A stretch of 61,376 bases of DNA from Dactylosporangium sp. AC04546 (GTDB lineage Bacteria; Actinomycetota; Actinomycetes; Mycobacteriales; Micromonosporaceae): NCBI RefSeq assembly GCF_022095675.1, contig NZ_JAHYSG010000075.1, positions 1-61,376 on the forward strand, given 5' to 3'. A model generated the notes under the pieces. That model saw only the letters and a list, made by a program, of their open reading frames with translations, did not search any database and was not told the origin of the DNA. Positions 51,364 through 61,215 of this stretch are shown in pieces (the stretch's first letter is position 1; every line of letters begins with the position of its first letter). The position numbers and the translations under genes are program-made.

Positions 51364-52044
51364 TCAGCCGTAGACGCCGCGTGGCTGGTCCCGCACGATC
51401 CGGCCACTTTCGATTTCGACGACCCGCCGGCGCATCTGGTTCACGATGTTGGAGTCGTGGGTCACCATGACCACCGTCGTGCCGGTCCGGTTGATCCGGT
51501 CCAGCAGACGCATGATCTCGATCGACGTGTCCGGGTCGAGGTTTCCCGTGGGCTCGTCGGCCAGGAGGATCAGCGGACGGTTGACGAAGGCGCGGGCCAC
51601 GGCCACACGCTGCTGCTCACCACCGGACAGCTCGTGGGGGTAGCGGTGCTCCTTGCCACCCAGGCCGACGAGCTCGAGAACCTCGGGCACGACACGACGG
51701 GCGACGCCCTTCGATTTGCCGATCACCTCGAGGGCGAAGGCGACGTTCTCGTACGCGGTGCGGTTGGGCAGCAGACGGAAGTCCTGGAACACGCAGCCGA
51801 TCTGCCGGCGGAACGCCGGAATGCGCCACGAGCGCATGGAGGTCACGTCGCGCTCATTGACGACGACCTTGCCCTTGTTGGGCGTGACCTCGTGCAGGAG
51901 CAGCTTGATGATCGTGGACTTGCCTGAGCCGGAGGGTCCGATGAAGAAGACGAACTCGCCCTTCTCGATGTTGACGGACACATCGTCAAGCGAGGGGCGG
52001 GACGCCTTCGGGTACGTCTTCGTCACGTGGTCAAGCCGAATCAC
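51364..52044 (-). CDS. ftsE: Cell-division ATP-binding protein FtsE
   Basis: A 226-residue ABC ATPase: Walker [11 protein letters not shown]-loop [11 protein letters not shown], signature LSGGEQQR, Walker [14 protein letters not shown] and H-loop [22 protein letters not shown] is characteristic of FtsE. The GTG at 52044 gives the usual length; in-frame extensions upstream have no family counterpart. Confidence 0.97.
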   Translation of the reverse strand: MIRLDHVTKTYPKASRPSLDDVSVNIEKGEFVFFIGPSGSGKSTIIKLLLHEVTPNKGKVVVNERDVTSMRSWRIPAFRRQIGCVFQDFRLLPNRTAYENVAFALEVIGKSKGVARRVVPEVLELVGLGGKEHRYPHELSGGEQQRVAVARAFVNRPLILLADEPTGNLDPDTSIEIMRLLDRINRTGTTVVMVTHDSNIVNQMRRRVVEIESGRIVRDQPRGVYG

Positions 52045-52197
52045 GGGACGTGAGTCTACGCGGTGTGACAACCGCGCCAAGTACACGAAGGGCGTCACGC
52101 GCGGTTTGCCGGAAATGCGGACCCAAAATGGGGACCCGAACAACAAGGCAGCGCTTGATTCCGTCTGCGAGTGTGACGTACGCCTCACTTTTTCACA

Positions 52198-52232
52198 GAG
52201 TTCGTCAATCACGATCCGTGATTGACGAACTC
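52198..52232 (-). terminator. Terminator between prfB and ftsE
   Basis: GAGTTCGTCAATCACG (52198–52213) and CGTGATTGACGAACTC (52217–52232) are perfectly complementary with a 3-nt loop ATC. It lies 12 nt beyond the prfB stop on the minus strand. Bidirectional symmetry means strand is inferred from context. The 198-nt gap to ftsE should hold the ftsE promoter. Confidence 0.88.
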
Positions 52233-52243
52233 CGCTCAGACGA

Positions 52244-53362
52244 TCATGTGGTGGGGTCGAGCTCGCGCTGCTTCCGCCAGCGGATCCCGGCGTCGATGAA
52301 CGCGTCGAGGTCGCCGTCGAAGACTGCCACCGGGTTGCCGGTCTCGTGCTCGGTGCGCAGATCTTTCACCATCTGGTAGGGGTGCAGCACGTACGACCGC
52401 ATCTGGTCGCCCCAGGAGCCGGCCACGTCGCCGCGCAGCGCGTCCATCTTCGCCGCCTCCTCGGCCCGCTTCACGGCCAGCAGCTTCGCCTTCAGCACGC
52501 CCATCGCGGTCGCCTTGTTCTGGATCTGCGAGCGCTCGTTCTGGCACGACACGACGATGCCGGTCGGCAGGTGCGTGAGCCGTACCGCGGAGTCGGTCGT
52601 GTTGACGCCCTGGCCGCCGGGGCCACTCGAGCGGTACACGTCGACGCGCAGCTCGTCGTCGGGGATCTCCACGTCGTCGGTCTGCTCGACGACGGGCACC
52701 ACCTCGAGCGCCGCGAAGGACGTCTGGCGGCGCCCCTGGTTGTCGAACGGGCTGATCCGGACCAGCCGGTGGGTGCCCGACTCGACCGACAGCGTCCCGT
52801 AGGCATAGGGCGCCTTCACCGCGAACGTGGCCGACTTGATGCCGGCCTCCTCCGCGTAGGAGGTGTCGTAGACGTCGGTCGCGTAGCCGTGCCGCTCGGC
52901 CCAGCGCAGATACATCCGCAGGAGCATGTCGGCGAAGTCGGCGGCGTCGACCCCGCCGGCGCCGGCGCGGATCGTGATCAGGGCCTCCCGCGCGTCGTAC
53001 TCACCGGAGAGCAGGGTGCGGACCTCGAGCTCCTCGATCGACTTGCGCAGCCCGTTGATCTCCTCGCCGACCTCGGCGAGCGACGACGCGTCGACCTCGG
53101 CCTCGGCCAGCTCCAGCAGGACCTGGGCGTCGTCGAGGCGGCCGCGCAGGCGCTCCAGCCGGTTGATCTCACCCTGGACGTAGGACAGCCGCGACGTGAC
53201 CTTCTGGGCCGCCACCTGGTCGTCCCACAGGTTGGGAGCGGAGGCCTGCTCCTCGAGGTCGGCCTTCTCCTTCCGCAGCCGGTCAAGGTCGAGCACCGCC
53301 TCGATGTTGCGCAGCGTGCCATCGAGCGACTTGAGCGATTCGGCGTGGTCCAGAGCAGTCAC
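52244..53362 (-). CDS. prfB: Peptide chain release factor 2
   Basis: A 372-residue class I release factor. The stop-codon-reading tripeptide SPF is in [11 protein letters not shown] and the catalytic GGQ in [14 protein letters not shown], so it terminates at UGA and UAA. The GTG at 53362 is used; a TTG two codons upstream is possible. Unlike E. coli prfB there is no in-frame UGA near codon 26 and thus no programmed frameshift. Confidence 0.97.
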   Translation of the reverse strand: MTALDHAESLKSLDGTLRNIEAVLDLDRLRKEKADLEEQASAPNLWDDQVAAQKVTSRLSYVQGEINRLERLRGRLDDAQVLLELAEAEVDASSLAEVGEEINGLRKSIEELEVRTLLSGEYDAREALITIRAGAGGVDAADFADMLLRMYLRWAERHGYATDVYDTSYAEEAGIKSATFAVKAPYAYGTLSVESGTHRLVRISPFDNQGRRQTSFAALEVVPVVEQTDDVEIPDDELRVDVYRSSGPGGQGVNTTDSAVRLTHLPTGIVVSCQNERSQIQNKATAMGVLKAKLLAVKRAEEAAKMDALRGDVAGSWGDQMRSYVLHPYQMVKDLRTEHETGNPVAVFDGDLDAFIDAGIRWRKQRELDPTT

Positions 53363-53391
53363 ACTCAAAGACTACGCCGCATCGCCGAAGG

Positions 53392-53907
53392 CTATTTGCT
53401 GGGCGCGCCCTTGAGCCAGCTGAGCGCCGCCTTGTGGTAGCCGACGGCGAACTCGAGCGACGCGGCGGAGAAGTCGTCGCCCGTCTTCCTGGCCTCCTTG
53501 GCCATCTCGCGGGCCTCGGCGAGGGCCGCGGTGTGGTACTCGGCGGCCTGCGCGTAGACCTCCTGGAGCTGCTGGGCGGACTGCTGGGCACCGAACGCCA
53601 CGCGGAGCGCGACCGGATTGCGCAGCGCCTCCCGGCCGGCCGGCTCGGCCAGCCACCGGGCGAACGCCCGCTTGCCGGCCGGCGTGATCGCATAGGGCTG
53701 GCTGGAGCGCGCGCCCGGCTTGCCGAGCTTGACATAACCTGAGTCGGCGAGCGCGGGAAGCTCACGGTAGACCTGACTGCGCGTCATCGACCAGTAGGCG
53801 CCGAGGCGGCGCTGCGCCGCCGCCATCAACTGGCCCCCGGTCATCGGCCCCTCGTGCAGCAGCCCCAGCAGGGCAGCCGCCGTCGCGTTGACTCCAGAAT
53901 CCGCCAT
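53392..53907 (-). CDS. PadR-family transcriptional regulator
   Basis: A 171-residue regulator with the PadR winged helix (about 8–85: LLGLLHEGPMTGGQLMAAAQ, YWSMTRSQVYRELPALADSG, YAITPAGKRAFARWL) and a C-terminal dimerisation helix region with many Ala/Glu. The ATG at 53907 is natural. Targets are unknown; the kinase gene at 53990 starts beyond, transcribed in the same direction. Confidence 0.92.
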   Translation of the reverse strand: MADSGVNATAAALLGLLHEGPMTGGQLMAAAQRRLGAYWSMTRSQVYRELPALADSGYVKLGKPGARSSQPYAITPAGKRAFARWLAEPAGREALRNPVALRVAFGAQQSAQQLQEVYAQAAEYHTAALAEAREMAKEARKTGDDFSAASLEFAVGYHKAALSWLKGAPSK

Positions 53908-53989
53908 GAACCCTACGCTGTCACTTTTCGCGGGCTCAGTCCAGGATTTCGGCAAATCCACAATGAACTGTCGCGCTGCGACTGTCGAG

Positions 53990-55963
53990 TTAGGACCGAC
54001 CGAACGACGGCATGGTCGGGAACGCCGGCATCGACGGGAAGGGCGGCATCGGATCACCGATCCCGGGGAGTCCGGTTCCGGACGGGTTCGGCGACGGTAC
54101 CGAGGACGGCCGCTTCGTCGGCTGCTTCCCCGGCGCCGACGACTCTCCCGCGTCCGACGGCTCGGCGGAGCCCGGGCCCGCCGACGGCTCGGCGCTCGGC
54201 CCGTCCGAGCCGGCGGGGGCCGACGCGGGCGACGTCCCGTTCATCTGTTCAGGGCCCCGCTCCGACCCGCCGCCCAGCGCGCCGGACAGCAGCAGCCCGC
54301 CCACCAGCAGCACCACCAGCACCACGCCGGCACCGACCGCGGCGAGCACGCGCGGCTGCGGGCGCCGGCCGGGCTCCCGGTGATCGGTGGTGGCCGGCTC
54401 GCCGCTCCCCGGCGCCGTCAGCCACTCGGGGTAGTCCTTTTCGTCCGGTTCCGCGGCCATGGCGACGACCGCGGTCGGTTCGGCGGACACCGGGTCGGCG
54501 GCCGGCGCGGCCAGGACCTCGGTCGGCGGCTCCTCCACGACCGGTGCGTTGTCGAACCGCAGGGCGGTCGGCGGCTCGTCGGCCGACGCGGCCCGCTGGG
54601 CGGGGATGACCGGCGGGGCGTCGACCGGAGGCGAAAGGGGCTCGTGTTCCGCCTGGGGCTCAGCCCACAGCGGCTGCCCCGGCTCGGGCAGCTGCGGCTC
54701 GTCGCCGGCCGGCACCGGCTCAACAGCGACCGGCGCCGAGGAGAGCACCTGCGTCGGCGCTTCCTCAACCGGCTCCGGCTCCAGGTCCGAGGCCGACTCC
54801 GACTCCGAGGCCGACTCCGACTCCGAAGCCAGTGCCGGGTCCGAGGACAGAGCCGGGTCCGAGGACAGAGCCGGGTCCGAGGACAGAGCCGGGTCCGAGG
54901 ACTGAGCCGGAGTCGGCGTCGCGAACTGCGCGGTAGGCAGGTCGGCCACCCCGTGCGGCTCGGTCGGCAGCTCCCCGATCGGCACCGCCATCATCAGGTT
55001 CACGGACGCGGCCGCCGGCGAGGTCGGCGCGGTCGGCAGCGGCACCCAGTCGACCCGCCGCACCGGGAACTGCACCGGCGCGGTCTGCTCGGCCGAGCGC
55101 TGCCAGAACGTCACGGCCTCCGCGGGCAGGCGGGGCAGCGGCTCGAACCCGTCGAGCGCACCCTCGGCGACCCGCAGCCGGCCGACGATCGCGGCCGCCG
55201 CCGGGCGCATGCGCGGGTCGAGCTCCATGCACGCCTCGATGATCGGCCAGAGCGCGGCCGGCATGCCGGGCGGCGGCACCGGGACGCAGTCGGCGTGCCG
55301 GCGCAGGACGTCGTTCGGGGAGCCGCCGCGGTACGGGCTGCGGCCGCAGATCAGCTCGAAGAGCACCACGCCGAGCGCGTACACGTCGGAGGCGGGGCTG
55401 GGCGAGCCGCCGGCGACGACCTCGGGCGCGACGTACTCGGGCGTCGCGTGGGTCGGGCCGGCCGGCCTGTCGAGGCGCCGGGCGACGCCGAAGTCGGCGA
55501 GGCGCACCGGCCCGCCGTCGAGCGGCACCAGCACGTTGCCGGGCTTGACGTCGCCGTGGACGATCCCGGCGCCGTGGACGTAGGCGAGCGCGTCGGCCAC
55601 CTGGGCGACGACCTCGGCGGCGACGGCCGGGGGCAGCGGGCCCTCGGCGCGCAGCCGGCGGCGCAGGTCGGGCCCGGGGACGAGCTCCATGGCGATGGCC
55701 ATGACCCCGTTGCCGGTGATCAGGTTCTTGACCCTGATCACGGACGGGTGGTCGAGCCCGGCGAGCAGCTCCGCCTCGCCGAGGAAGCCGTCGACGAGCT
55801 CCGGCACCTCGGCCGCCTCGGTCCGCAGCAGCTTGACCGCCACGTACTCCTTCGTCTCCTCGTCGAACGCCCGCCAGACCGCACCGATGGCGCCGCGGGC
55901 GACCTCCGACTCGAGCCGGTAGCGGTTGCCGAGAACCGTCTTTGCGCCGGTGACCGTCTTCAT
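53990..55963 (-). CDS. Transmembrane Ser/Thr protein kinase (PknB type)
   Basis: A 657-residue eukaryotic-type kinase. Kinase domain 14–280: ATP Lys44 (VAVKLL), catalytic loop HGDVKPGN (136–143, Asp138; the usual HRD Arg is Gly), DFG 157–159, [11 protein letters not shown] activation/P+1 segment. The long acidic/Pro-rich juxtamembrane region holds a four-fold SSDPAL repeat and Ser/Glu repeats. A TM helix (about 540–562) precedes a Pro/Ser-rich external tail without PASTA domains. The missing HRD Arg suggests activation not dependent on activation-loop phosphorylation. Confidence 0.93.
   Translation of the reverse strand: MKTVTGAKTVLGNRYRLESEVARGAIGAVWRAFDEETKEYVAVKLLRTEAAEVPELVDGFLGEAELLAGLDHPSVIRVKNLITGNGVMAIAMELVPGPDLRRRLRAEGPLPPAVAAEVVAQVADALAYVHGAGIVHGDVKPGNVLVPLDGGPVRLADFGVARRLDRPAGPTHATPEYVAPEVVAGGSPSPASDVYALGVVLFELICGRSPYRGGSPNDVLRRHADCVPVPPPGMPAALWPIIEACMELDPRMRPAAAAIVGRLRVAEGALDGFEPLPRLPAEAVTFWQRSAEQTAPVQFPVRRVDWVPLPTAPTSPAAASVNLMMAVPIGELPTEPHGVADLPTAQFATPTPAQSSDPALSSDPALSSDPALSSDPALASESESASESESASDLEPEPVEEAPTQVLSSAPVAVEPVPAGDEPQLPEPGQPLWAEPQAEHEPLSPPVDAPPVIPAQRAASADEPPTALRFDNAPVVEEPPTEVLAAPAADPVSAEPTAVVAMAAEPDEKDYPEWLTAPGSGEPATTDHREPGRRPQPRVLAAVGAGVVLVVLLVGGLLLSGALGGGSERGPEQMNGTSPASAPAGSDGPSAEPSAGPGSAEPSDAGESSAPGKQPTKRPSSVPSPNPSGTGLPGIGDPMPPFPSMPAFPTMPSFGRS
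54834..54905. repeat. Four tandem copies of an 18-bp coding repeat
   Basis: GCCGGGTCCGAGGACAGA repeats at 54834, 54852, 54870 and 54888 (last copy with a one-base change). Translated on the minus strand it gives SSDPAL repeats in the kinase linker. A second small repeat (GGCCGACTCCGACTCCGA, two copies) precedes it at 54791. Confidence 0.95.
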
Positions 55964-56099
55964 CGCCGTCCCTCCCCCTCAGCCTGCGACGTTAGGCCCA
56001 CGTCGATGCGACCAGCGGCCCGGGCCGGGCCGTTGGCACAAAGAAGGGAGTCAGCCTGACGAACCGCAGCTCGGCCCGGCTGCTATAGGGTCACGTGTC

Positions 56100-57626
56100 G
56101 TGACGAGAGGCGCCCTGGTTGCCTGGCTTCGGGAACTGGACGCGGACGAGCTCGCGGAGGTGCTCCGCCGTCGCCCCGACGCCCTGGCCCCGCCCGCGCC
56201 CGCCGACCTGACCCAGCTCGCGGCCCGGCTCTCGGCCCGTGCCGGGCTCGACGAGGTGGTGGCCCGGCTGCCGCTGCCCGCGCTCCAGGTGATCGAGGCC
56301 CTGGCCCGGCTGGGCGTCCCGGCCGGCCGGGCGGCACTGGCGGCGGCGCTGGAGCGCGCACCCGACGACACCGCCCTCGACGCCACGCTGCGGGTGCTCG
56401 CCCAGCGCGCGCTGGTCTGGCCCGACGGTGAGCGGCTGTGGACGCCGGAGTACCTGGTGGTCGACGCGACCGCGCGGCGGGCGCCCGAGGAGCCGTTCGA
56501 GCCGGTACCGCCCGGTCCCCCGCTGGCCCCCGCCGACCGCACGGCGATCCGGGCCGCCGCCGTCGAGGCCGCGGAGGAGCTGCTGGAGCGCGTCGCGGCG
56601 CTGCTCGACGAGGCCGCCGAGCGCCCCCTGGCGCAGCGGTCCGACGGCGGCGTCGCGGCCCGCGAGCTGACCCGCCTCGGTGTCGGCCCGCTGCACGCCG
56701 AGCTGGTGCTGGCCGCCGGCCTGCTCGGGCCCGACGGCCTGCGGCTGCGGCCGACCGCCGCCTATTCCGGGTTCGCCGGCGCGCCGCCCGCCGAGCGGCT
56801 GGCCCGGCTGCTCGACGCCTGGTGGACCGGCCCGGCGCTGCGGCAGGTCGCGGTCCGGGTCCTCAACGATCTTCCGCCGGACACCGCGGTGCCCGACCCG
56901 GCCGCGCTCGCCCCGCTGGTGCGCTGGACCGCGCCGCTGCCCTCCCGGGCGGCGGACGACCTGGCCGGCGCCGTCGCCGGCGTCGTCGCCGAGGCCGAGG
57001 TGCTGGGCGTCGGTGCGCTCGGCGGGATCAGCCCGTTCGGCCGGGCCCTGGCCGAGGGCCGGGTCGCCGACGTGGCCGCCCGGCTGCTGCCCGAGGCCGA
57101 CGCCGATCTGCGGGTGCGGACCGTCGGCAGCGTGGTGCTCAGCGACGACGCCGCGCTGCTCGACGAGGTCGTCGCCGCGCTGCGCCTGATCCGGCTCGCC
57201 CCGACCGTGGCCGGCTCGACGAAGTCCACTGTGGACACGATCGCGGCGCTGCGGTCCGCCGGCTACGCGGCCCTGAGTGGCGACGCGGCGGTCGCCGTGC
57301 GCCGGAGCCGGCCGGCCGTGGACGCGGGCGAACTGGCGCGCCGGCTCTCGGTACCGTCGCAGCGATTTGCCTCTCCGCTGGAGCAGATCCAGGAGAAGGC
57401 GCCCCAGCTGCGGTCCGACCAGGCGCGCCTGCTCGCCGACGCGGTCGAGCACGGCACGCCGGTCTGGATCCGCTACGTCGACGCGGCCGGGCGCACGTCC
57501 GACCGCGTCATCGAGAACGCCGAGCTCGCCGGCCCGGTGATCGAGGCCTTCTGCCGGCTGCGCCGCGACGATCGTGCCTTCACGCTCGACAAGATCGTCG
57601 CGGTCGCCCGGCCGCGTCCGGACTGA
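56100..57626 (+). CDS. XPB/Ssl2-like helicase-associated protein, internally shortened
   Basis: A 508-residue protein resembling the actinobacterial helicase-C-terminal/XPB-like proteins of about 750–830 residues. The N-terminus (LVAWLRELDADELAEVLRRR, LPLPALQVIEALARLG) and C-terminus (SPLEQIQEKAPQLRSDQARL, VWIRYVDAAGRTSDRVIENA) fit. Between about residues 315 and 370 the central segment that normally carries an LVQADLTAVAPG-type motif is missing (ALAEGRVADVAARLLPEADA leads directly to SVVLSDDAALLDEVV). The frame is intact, so it may be a functional short form or a deletion. Starts at GTG 56100. Confidence 0.7.
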   Translation: MTRGALVAWLRELDADELAEVLRRRPDALAPPAPADLTQLAARLSARAGLDEVVARLPLPALQVIEALARLGVPAGRAALAAALERAPDDTALDATLRVLAQRALVWPDGERLWTPEYLVVDATARRAPEEPFEPVPPGPPLAPADRTAIRAAAVEAAEELLERVAALLDEAAERPLAQRSDGGVAARELTRLGVGPLHAELVLAAGLLGPDGLRLRPTAAYSGFAGAPPAERLARLLDAWWTGPALRQVAVRVLNDLPPDTAVPDPAALAPLVRWTAPLPSRAADDLAGAVAGVVAEAEVLGVGALGGISPFGRALAEGRVADVAARLLPEADADLRVRTVGSVVLSDDAALLDEVVAALRLIRLAPTVAGSTKSTVDTIAALRSAGYAALSGDAAVAVRRSRPAVDAGELARRLSVPSQRFASPLEQIQEKAPQLRSDQARLLADAVEHGTPVWIRYVDAAGRTSDRVIENAELAGPVIEAFCRLRRDDRAFTLDKIVAVARPRPD

Positions 57627-57634
57627 GCCGAGGG

Positions 57635-59260
57635 CTAGCCCATGTGCGGGTAGCGGTGGTCGGTCGGCGGCACGAACGTCTCCTTGATCGTGCGCGGCGA
57701 CGTCCAGCGCAGCAGGTTGTGCCAGGAGCCGGCCTTGTCGTTGGTGCCCGACGCCCGCGCACCGCCGAACGGCTGCTGGCCGACGACGGCCCCGGTCGGC
57801 TTGTCGTTGACGTAGAAGTTGCCGGCGGCGAACCGCAGCGCGTGCGTGGCCCGCTCGATCGCCTGCCGGTCGGTGGCGAAGATCGAGCCGGTGAGCGCGT
57901 AGGGCGCGACCGACTCGGCCTGGGCGACGACCGCGTCGTAGTCGGCGTCGGGGTACACGTGCACGCCGAGGACCGGACCGAAGTACTCCGTCGTGAAGAC
58001 CTCGTGCGTGGGGTCGGTGGACTCGACGATCGTCGGGCGGACGAAGAAGCCCTCCGCGTCGTCGGTCGTGCCGCCGGCGACGACGGTGCACGACGGCGAG
58101 TTCTTGATCCGGTCGAGGGCGCCGGCGATCCGCTCGAAGGCCCGCCGGTCGATCACCGCGCCGCCGAAGTTGGACAGGTCGGTCACGTCGCCGTAGGCCA
58201 GCCCGTCGGCGGTGGCGACGAGGTCGTCCTTGATCACCTTCCACAGGCTGCTCGGCACGTACGCGCGGGAGGCCGCGGAGCACTTCTGGCCCTGGTACTC
58301 GAACGCGCCCCGGATCAGGGCGGTGGCCAGCGCCTTCGGGTCGGCGGACGGGTGCGCGACGACGAAGTCCTTGCCGCCGGTCTCGCCCACGATGCGCGGG
58401 TAGGAGCGGTACCGCTCGAGGTTCTCGGCGACCGTGCGGTTCAGGGTGCGGAACACGGCGGTCGAGCCCGTGAAGTGGATGCCGGCCAGGTCGGCGTCGG
58501 CCAGGGCGACCTCGGACACGGCCAAGCCGTCGCCGGTCACCAGGTTGATCACGCCGGGCGGCAGGCCGGCCGCCTCGAACAGGCGCATGGTGAAGTGCGC
58601 GGCGAACTGCTGCGTCGGCGAGGCCTTCCACACGACGGTGTTGCCCATGAGGGCCGGCGCGGTGGGCAGGTTGCCGGCGATCGCGGTGAAGTTGAACGGC
58701 GTGATCGCGTAGACGAAGCCCTCCAGCGGCCGGTGGTCGAACCGGTTCCAGACGCCCGCCGACGAGTTCGGCTGATCCCGCAGGAGCTGCTGCCCGAAGT
58801 ACACGTTGAACCGCAGGAAGTCGATGAGCTCGCAGGCCGCGTCGATCTCGGCCTGGATCGCGGTCTTCGACTGCCCGAGCATCGTCGCCGCGTTGAGGGT
58901 GTCGCGCCACGGTCCGGACAGCAGGTCGGCGGCCCGCAGGAACACGGCCGCCCGCTCGTCGAAGGGCAGGTCGCGCCAGGCCGGGGCGGCCGCCTTGGCC
59001 GCGGCGACGGCCCTGGCCGCGTCGTCGGTGGTGGCGTTGCCGGTGACGCCGAGCACGTGCCGGTGGCGGTGGGGCTGGACGACGTCGATCGGCGCGCCCG
59101 CGGCCATCCGCTGCTCGCCGCCGATCGTCATGGTCAGGTCGAGCTTCTCGGCGGCCAGCTCGGTCAGCCGGCGCTGCAGTGCGGCCCGCTCGGGGGTGCC
59201 GGGGGCGTAACCGTGGACCGGCTCGTTCTTCGGCTCGGGCACGGTGGACAGGCCATCCAT
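57635..59260 (-). CDS. pruA: L-glutamate γ-semialdehyde (1-pyrroline-5-carboxylate) dehydrogenase
   Basis: A 541-residue NAD-dependent aldehyde dehydrogenase, second step of proline breakdown to glutamate. Catalytic Glu293 (VGETGGKD) and Cys327 (EYQGQKCSAASRAYVP) are present; ITPFNFTAIAGNLPTAPALM and FGGARASGTNDKAGS are marks of the P5C dehydrogenase group. The ATG at 59260 follows GGGAGACC and gives the family length. No proline dehydrogenase gene is adjacent in this window. Confidence 0.95.
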   Translation of the reverse strand: MDGLSTVPEPKNEPVHGYAPGTPERAALQRRLTELAAEKLDLTMTIGGEQRMAAGAPIDVVQPHRHRHVLGVTGNATTDDAARAVAAAKAAAPAWRDLPFDERAAVFLRAADLLSGPWRDTLNAATMLGQSKTAIQAEIDAACELIDFLRFNVYFGQQLLRDQPNSSAGVWNRFDHRPLEGFVYAITPFNFTAIAGNLPTAPALMGNTVVWKASPTQQFAAHFTMRLFEAAGLPPGVINLVTGDGLAVSEVALADADLAGIHFTGSTAVFRTLNRTVAENLERYRSYPRIVGETGGKDFVVAHPSADPKALATALIRGAFEYQGQKCSAASRAYVPSSLWKVIKDDLVATADGLAYGDVTDLSNFGGAVIDRRAFERIAGALDRIKNSPSCTVVAGGTTDDAEGFFVRPTIVESTDPTHEVFTTEYFGPVLGVHVYPDADYDAVVAQAESVAPYALTGSIFATDRQAIERATHALRFAAGNFYVNDKPTGAVVGQQPFGGARASGTNDKAGSWHNLLRWTSPRTIKETFVPPTDHRYPHMG

Positions 59261-59345
59261 GAGGGTCTCCCATGTCATCATCGGCTTGGGGTTCCTCTCA
59301 TCCTTGCACGCCCGCTCGGCCGTTTCCGCGGCTCGCGTAGTCTCC

Positions 59346-60251
59346 ATGGACGTGGGAGCCAAACGTGCCGCAACTGCTGATCCGGTCGTGGACTCGTCGA
59401 ACGAGTGGCAGCCGTCCGGCGCCATGCTCGTGGCCGGGCTCGCCGTCCTGCTGCTCCTGCTCACCCTGTTCTCCGCCTGGACCGTGATCTCCGGCGCGTC
59501 CAGTGAGTTCCTCATCACGACCCTGGCGGCGCTGGTCCTGCCGAGCATCCTCGTGGCGACGGTGCTGGCCGGCGCGGCGCTCGGCGTCGTGGCGATCGGC
59601 CGGTTCGCCGACCCGGCCCGGGTGCCGTCGCGGCTGCTCTACGGCGCCCTCGGCGGCCTGCCCGCCGGCCTGCTGTCGCTGGGCGGGACGGTCGCGGCGT
59701 ACCACAACGGCCCCTCGGTCGCCTTCGTGGCCGCGGTCGCCACGGTGACCGGCGTGCTCGGCGGCGCCTTCGCCGGGATCCGGCCGATCAGCTCGGTCGC
59801 CGCCGGTGTGGCCGGCGGCGTGACGGTCACCGCCATCGGGCTGCTGGTGGCGTACTTCCAGAACGACCTCGTCGACCTGTTCGGCAACAAGGAGACCGTC
59901 GGGACGATGGCCGAGGCCGCCGCGCGCCTGCAGCTCACGACGTCGATCGTGAGCGGCGTGCTGGGCGGCCTGGTGGCGTACATCTTCCTGCGCCGCACCG
60001 GGCTGACCCTGCCCTGGCCGGCCTACCTGCTCGCGGGCGCGATCCCGGGCGTGCTCGAGCTCGGCGCCACCCTGCTGGGCTGGATCGGCCGCCTGCCGCT
60101 CACCGGGATCATCGAGGACTACAGCAGCTTCGACGCGCAGATCGTCTTCAACCGCCTGCCGGAGCAGGTCAACCACGGCATGATCGTGTTCTTCGCGGGC
60201 GCCTTCACGGCGATGGTCGCCGTCGGGCGCACCATGCGCCGCCCTGGCTGA
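59346..60251 (+). CDS. Hypothetical multi-pass membrane protein
   Basis: A 301-residue protein with about eight hydrophobic segments (27–48, 55–80, 95–113, 118–140, 148–168, 196–215, 225–245, 275–295). Ala/Gly-rich helices and a conserved-looking segment AYFQNDLVDLFGNKETVG between helices 5 and 6. It is a common Micromonosporaceae membrane protein next to pruA; function unknown. The ATG at 59346 is divergent from pruA with 85 nt between. Confidence 0.7.
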   Translation: MDVGAKRAATADPVVDSSNEWQPSGAMLVAGLAVLLLLLTLFSAWTVISGASSEFLITTLAALVLPSILVATVLAGAALGVVAIGRFADPARVPSRLLYGALGGLPAGLLSLGGTVAAYHNGPSVAFVAAVATVTGVLGGAFAGIRPISSVAAGVAGGVTVTAIGLLVAYFQNDLVDLFGNKETVGTMAEAAARLQLTTSIVSGVLGGLVAYIFLRRTGLTLPWPAYLLAGAIPGVLELGATLLGWIGRLPLTGIIEDYSSFDAQIVFNRLPEQVNHGMIVFFAGAFTAMVAVGRTMRRPG

Positions 60252-60285
60252 CTTGGTTGGGGCCTATCGGCTCAGAACCCAGGTA

Positions 60286-60792
60286 TCAGCTGAGGAGCTG
60301 GTCAAGCTCCGACGGGTCGTACCACTCCAGCTCGTGGTCCTCGGCACCGTCCACGGTGAACTGCGCGTCGGGGTCGCCGGCCTCGGCCTCCTCGACCACG
60401 TCGGCCGCCGCGGCGACGTCGGCCTCCGCGTCGGCGCCGTCCACGTGGATCGCCGCGACCACCCGCAGCGGCACCTTGCCGCCGACGCCGACCTGGCTGG
60501 ACCCGAGGTCGAGCCCGTTCATGACGATCGCCGCGCCGGGCAGGTCGACGCTCAGGACCACCCGGCGGCGCGGCGCCTTGCCGTCGTGGCGCAGCAGCCG
60601 CAGGGCGGCCTGCGCGGCGCGGGTGAAGGCGACGTACTCCAGCTCCTCCTCGTCGCCCTCCGCGTACCACTCGCGCAGCGCGGGGGTCACGGCGTGCGCC
60701 TCGGCGGGCGGCGGCAGCTCGCCGCTCTCCCGCAGCACGGCGAGCTGGGCGAGGGTGGCGGGAAGGTACACGCGCGTGAGGTCCGTCGTCAC
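60286..60792 (-). CDS. DUF6912-family protein
   Basis: A 168-residue acidic protein whose N-terminus [15 protein letters not shown] and segment [20 protein letters not shown] match the DUF6912 family found near secA and Rv3235-like genes in actinobacteria. No enzymatic motif. It is transcribed toward the membrane protein gene (convergent). Confidence 0.75.
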   Translation of the reverse strand: MTTDLTRVYLPATLAQLAVLRESGELPPPAEAHAVTPALREWYAEGDEEELEYVAFTRAAQAALRLLRHDGKAPRRRVVLSVDLPGAAIVMNGLDLGSSQVGVGGKVPLRVVAAIHVDGADAEADVAAAADVVEEAEAGDPDAQFTVDGAEDHELEWYDPSELDQLLS

Positions 60793-60872
60793 GCCCCCTG
60801 TCCTACACCCTCGGCGGCCCGCTTGTCAGGTCGTCGCAGCCAGTCGGTGGATGTCGATGGCAAACTGAGGCG

Positions 60873-61109
60873 ATGGAACCGCGATTCCTGCTCATGGCCG
60901 ACGTTGCGGAGCAACTGAACGTGTCGACCTCGCAGGTGTACCACATGGTCCGCAGCGGCGAGCTGCCGGCGATCAAGGTGGGCGGCCGCGGGCAGTGGCG
61001 GATCGAGCGCAGCAAGCTCGAGGAGTACATCCAGCGCAAGTACGCCGAGACCGCGGAGTGGGTGCGCGCCAACCCGCTCGCCGGGCCGGACGACGCCAAT
61101 TTCGCCTGA
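60873..61109 (+). CDS. BldC-type helix-turn-helix protein
   Basis: A 78-residue MerR-like single-domain DNA-binding protein. FLLMADVAEQLNVSTSQVYH and MVRSGELPAIKVGGRGQWRI give the winged HTH; a helix SKLEEYIQRKYAETAEWV follows. It resembles excisionase-fold HTH proteins and BldC, which controls development in Streptomyces, but is a separate paralogue conserved beside Rv3235-like genes. Confidence 0.88.
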   Translation: MEPRFLLMADVAEQLNVSTSQVYHMVRSGELPAIKVGGRGQWRIERSKLEEYIQRKYAETAEWVRANPLAGPDDANFA

Positions 61110-61215
61110 AGCGACGTTTCCGGACAATCCGGTCGACGCGCTTGTGATCGATGACGGGCACTTTCCACACTGAGCTGGAGGCAATCGAAAGCAAACGTAA
61201 GCATCGGGGGGTCTG

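Noticed and set aside
52244..53362. Programmed frameshift in prfB
   Set aside because: The frame is continuous and no in-frame UGA with a Shine–Dalgarno-like sequence occurs near codon 26.
54791..54905. Possible CRISPR-like array
   Set aside because: Contiguous 18-bp units without spacers, in frame within the kinase gene; a coding microsatellite. No CRISPR array or cas gene was seen anywhere in the window.
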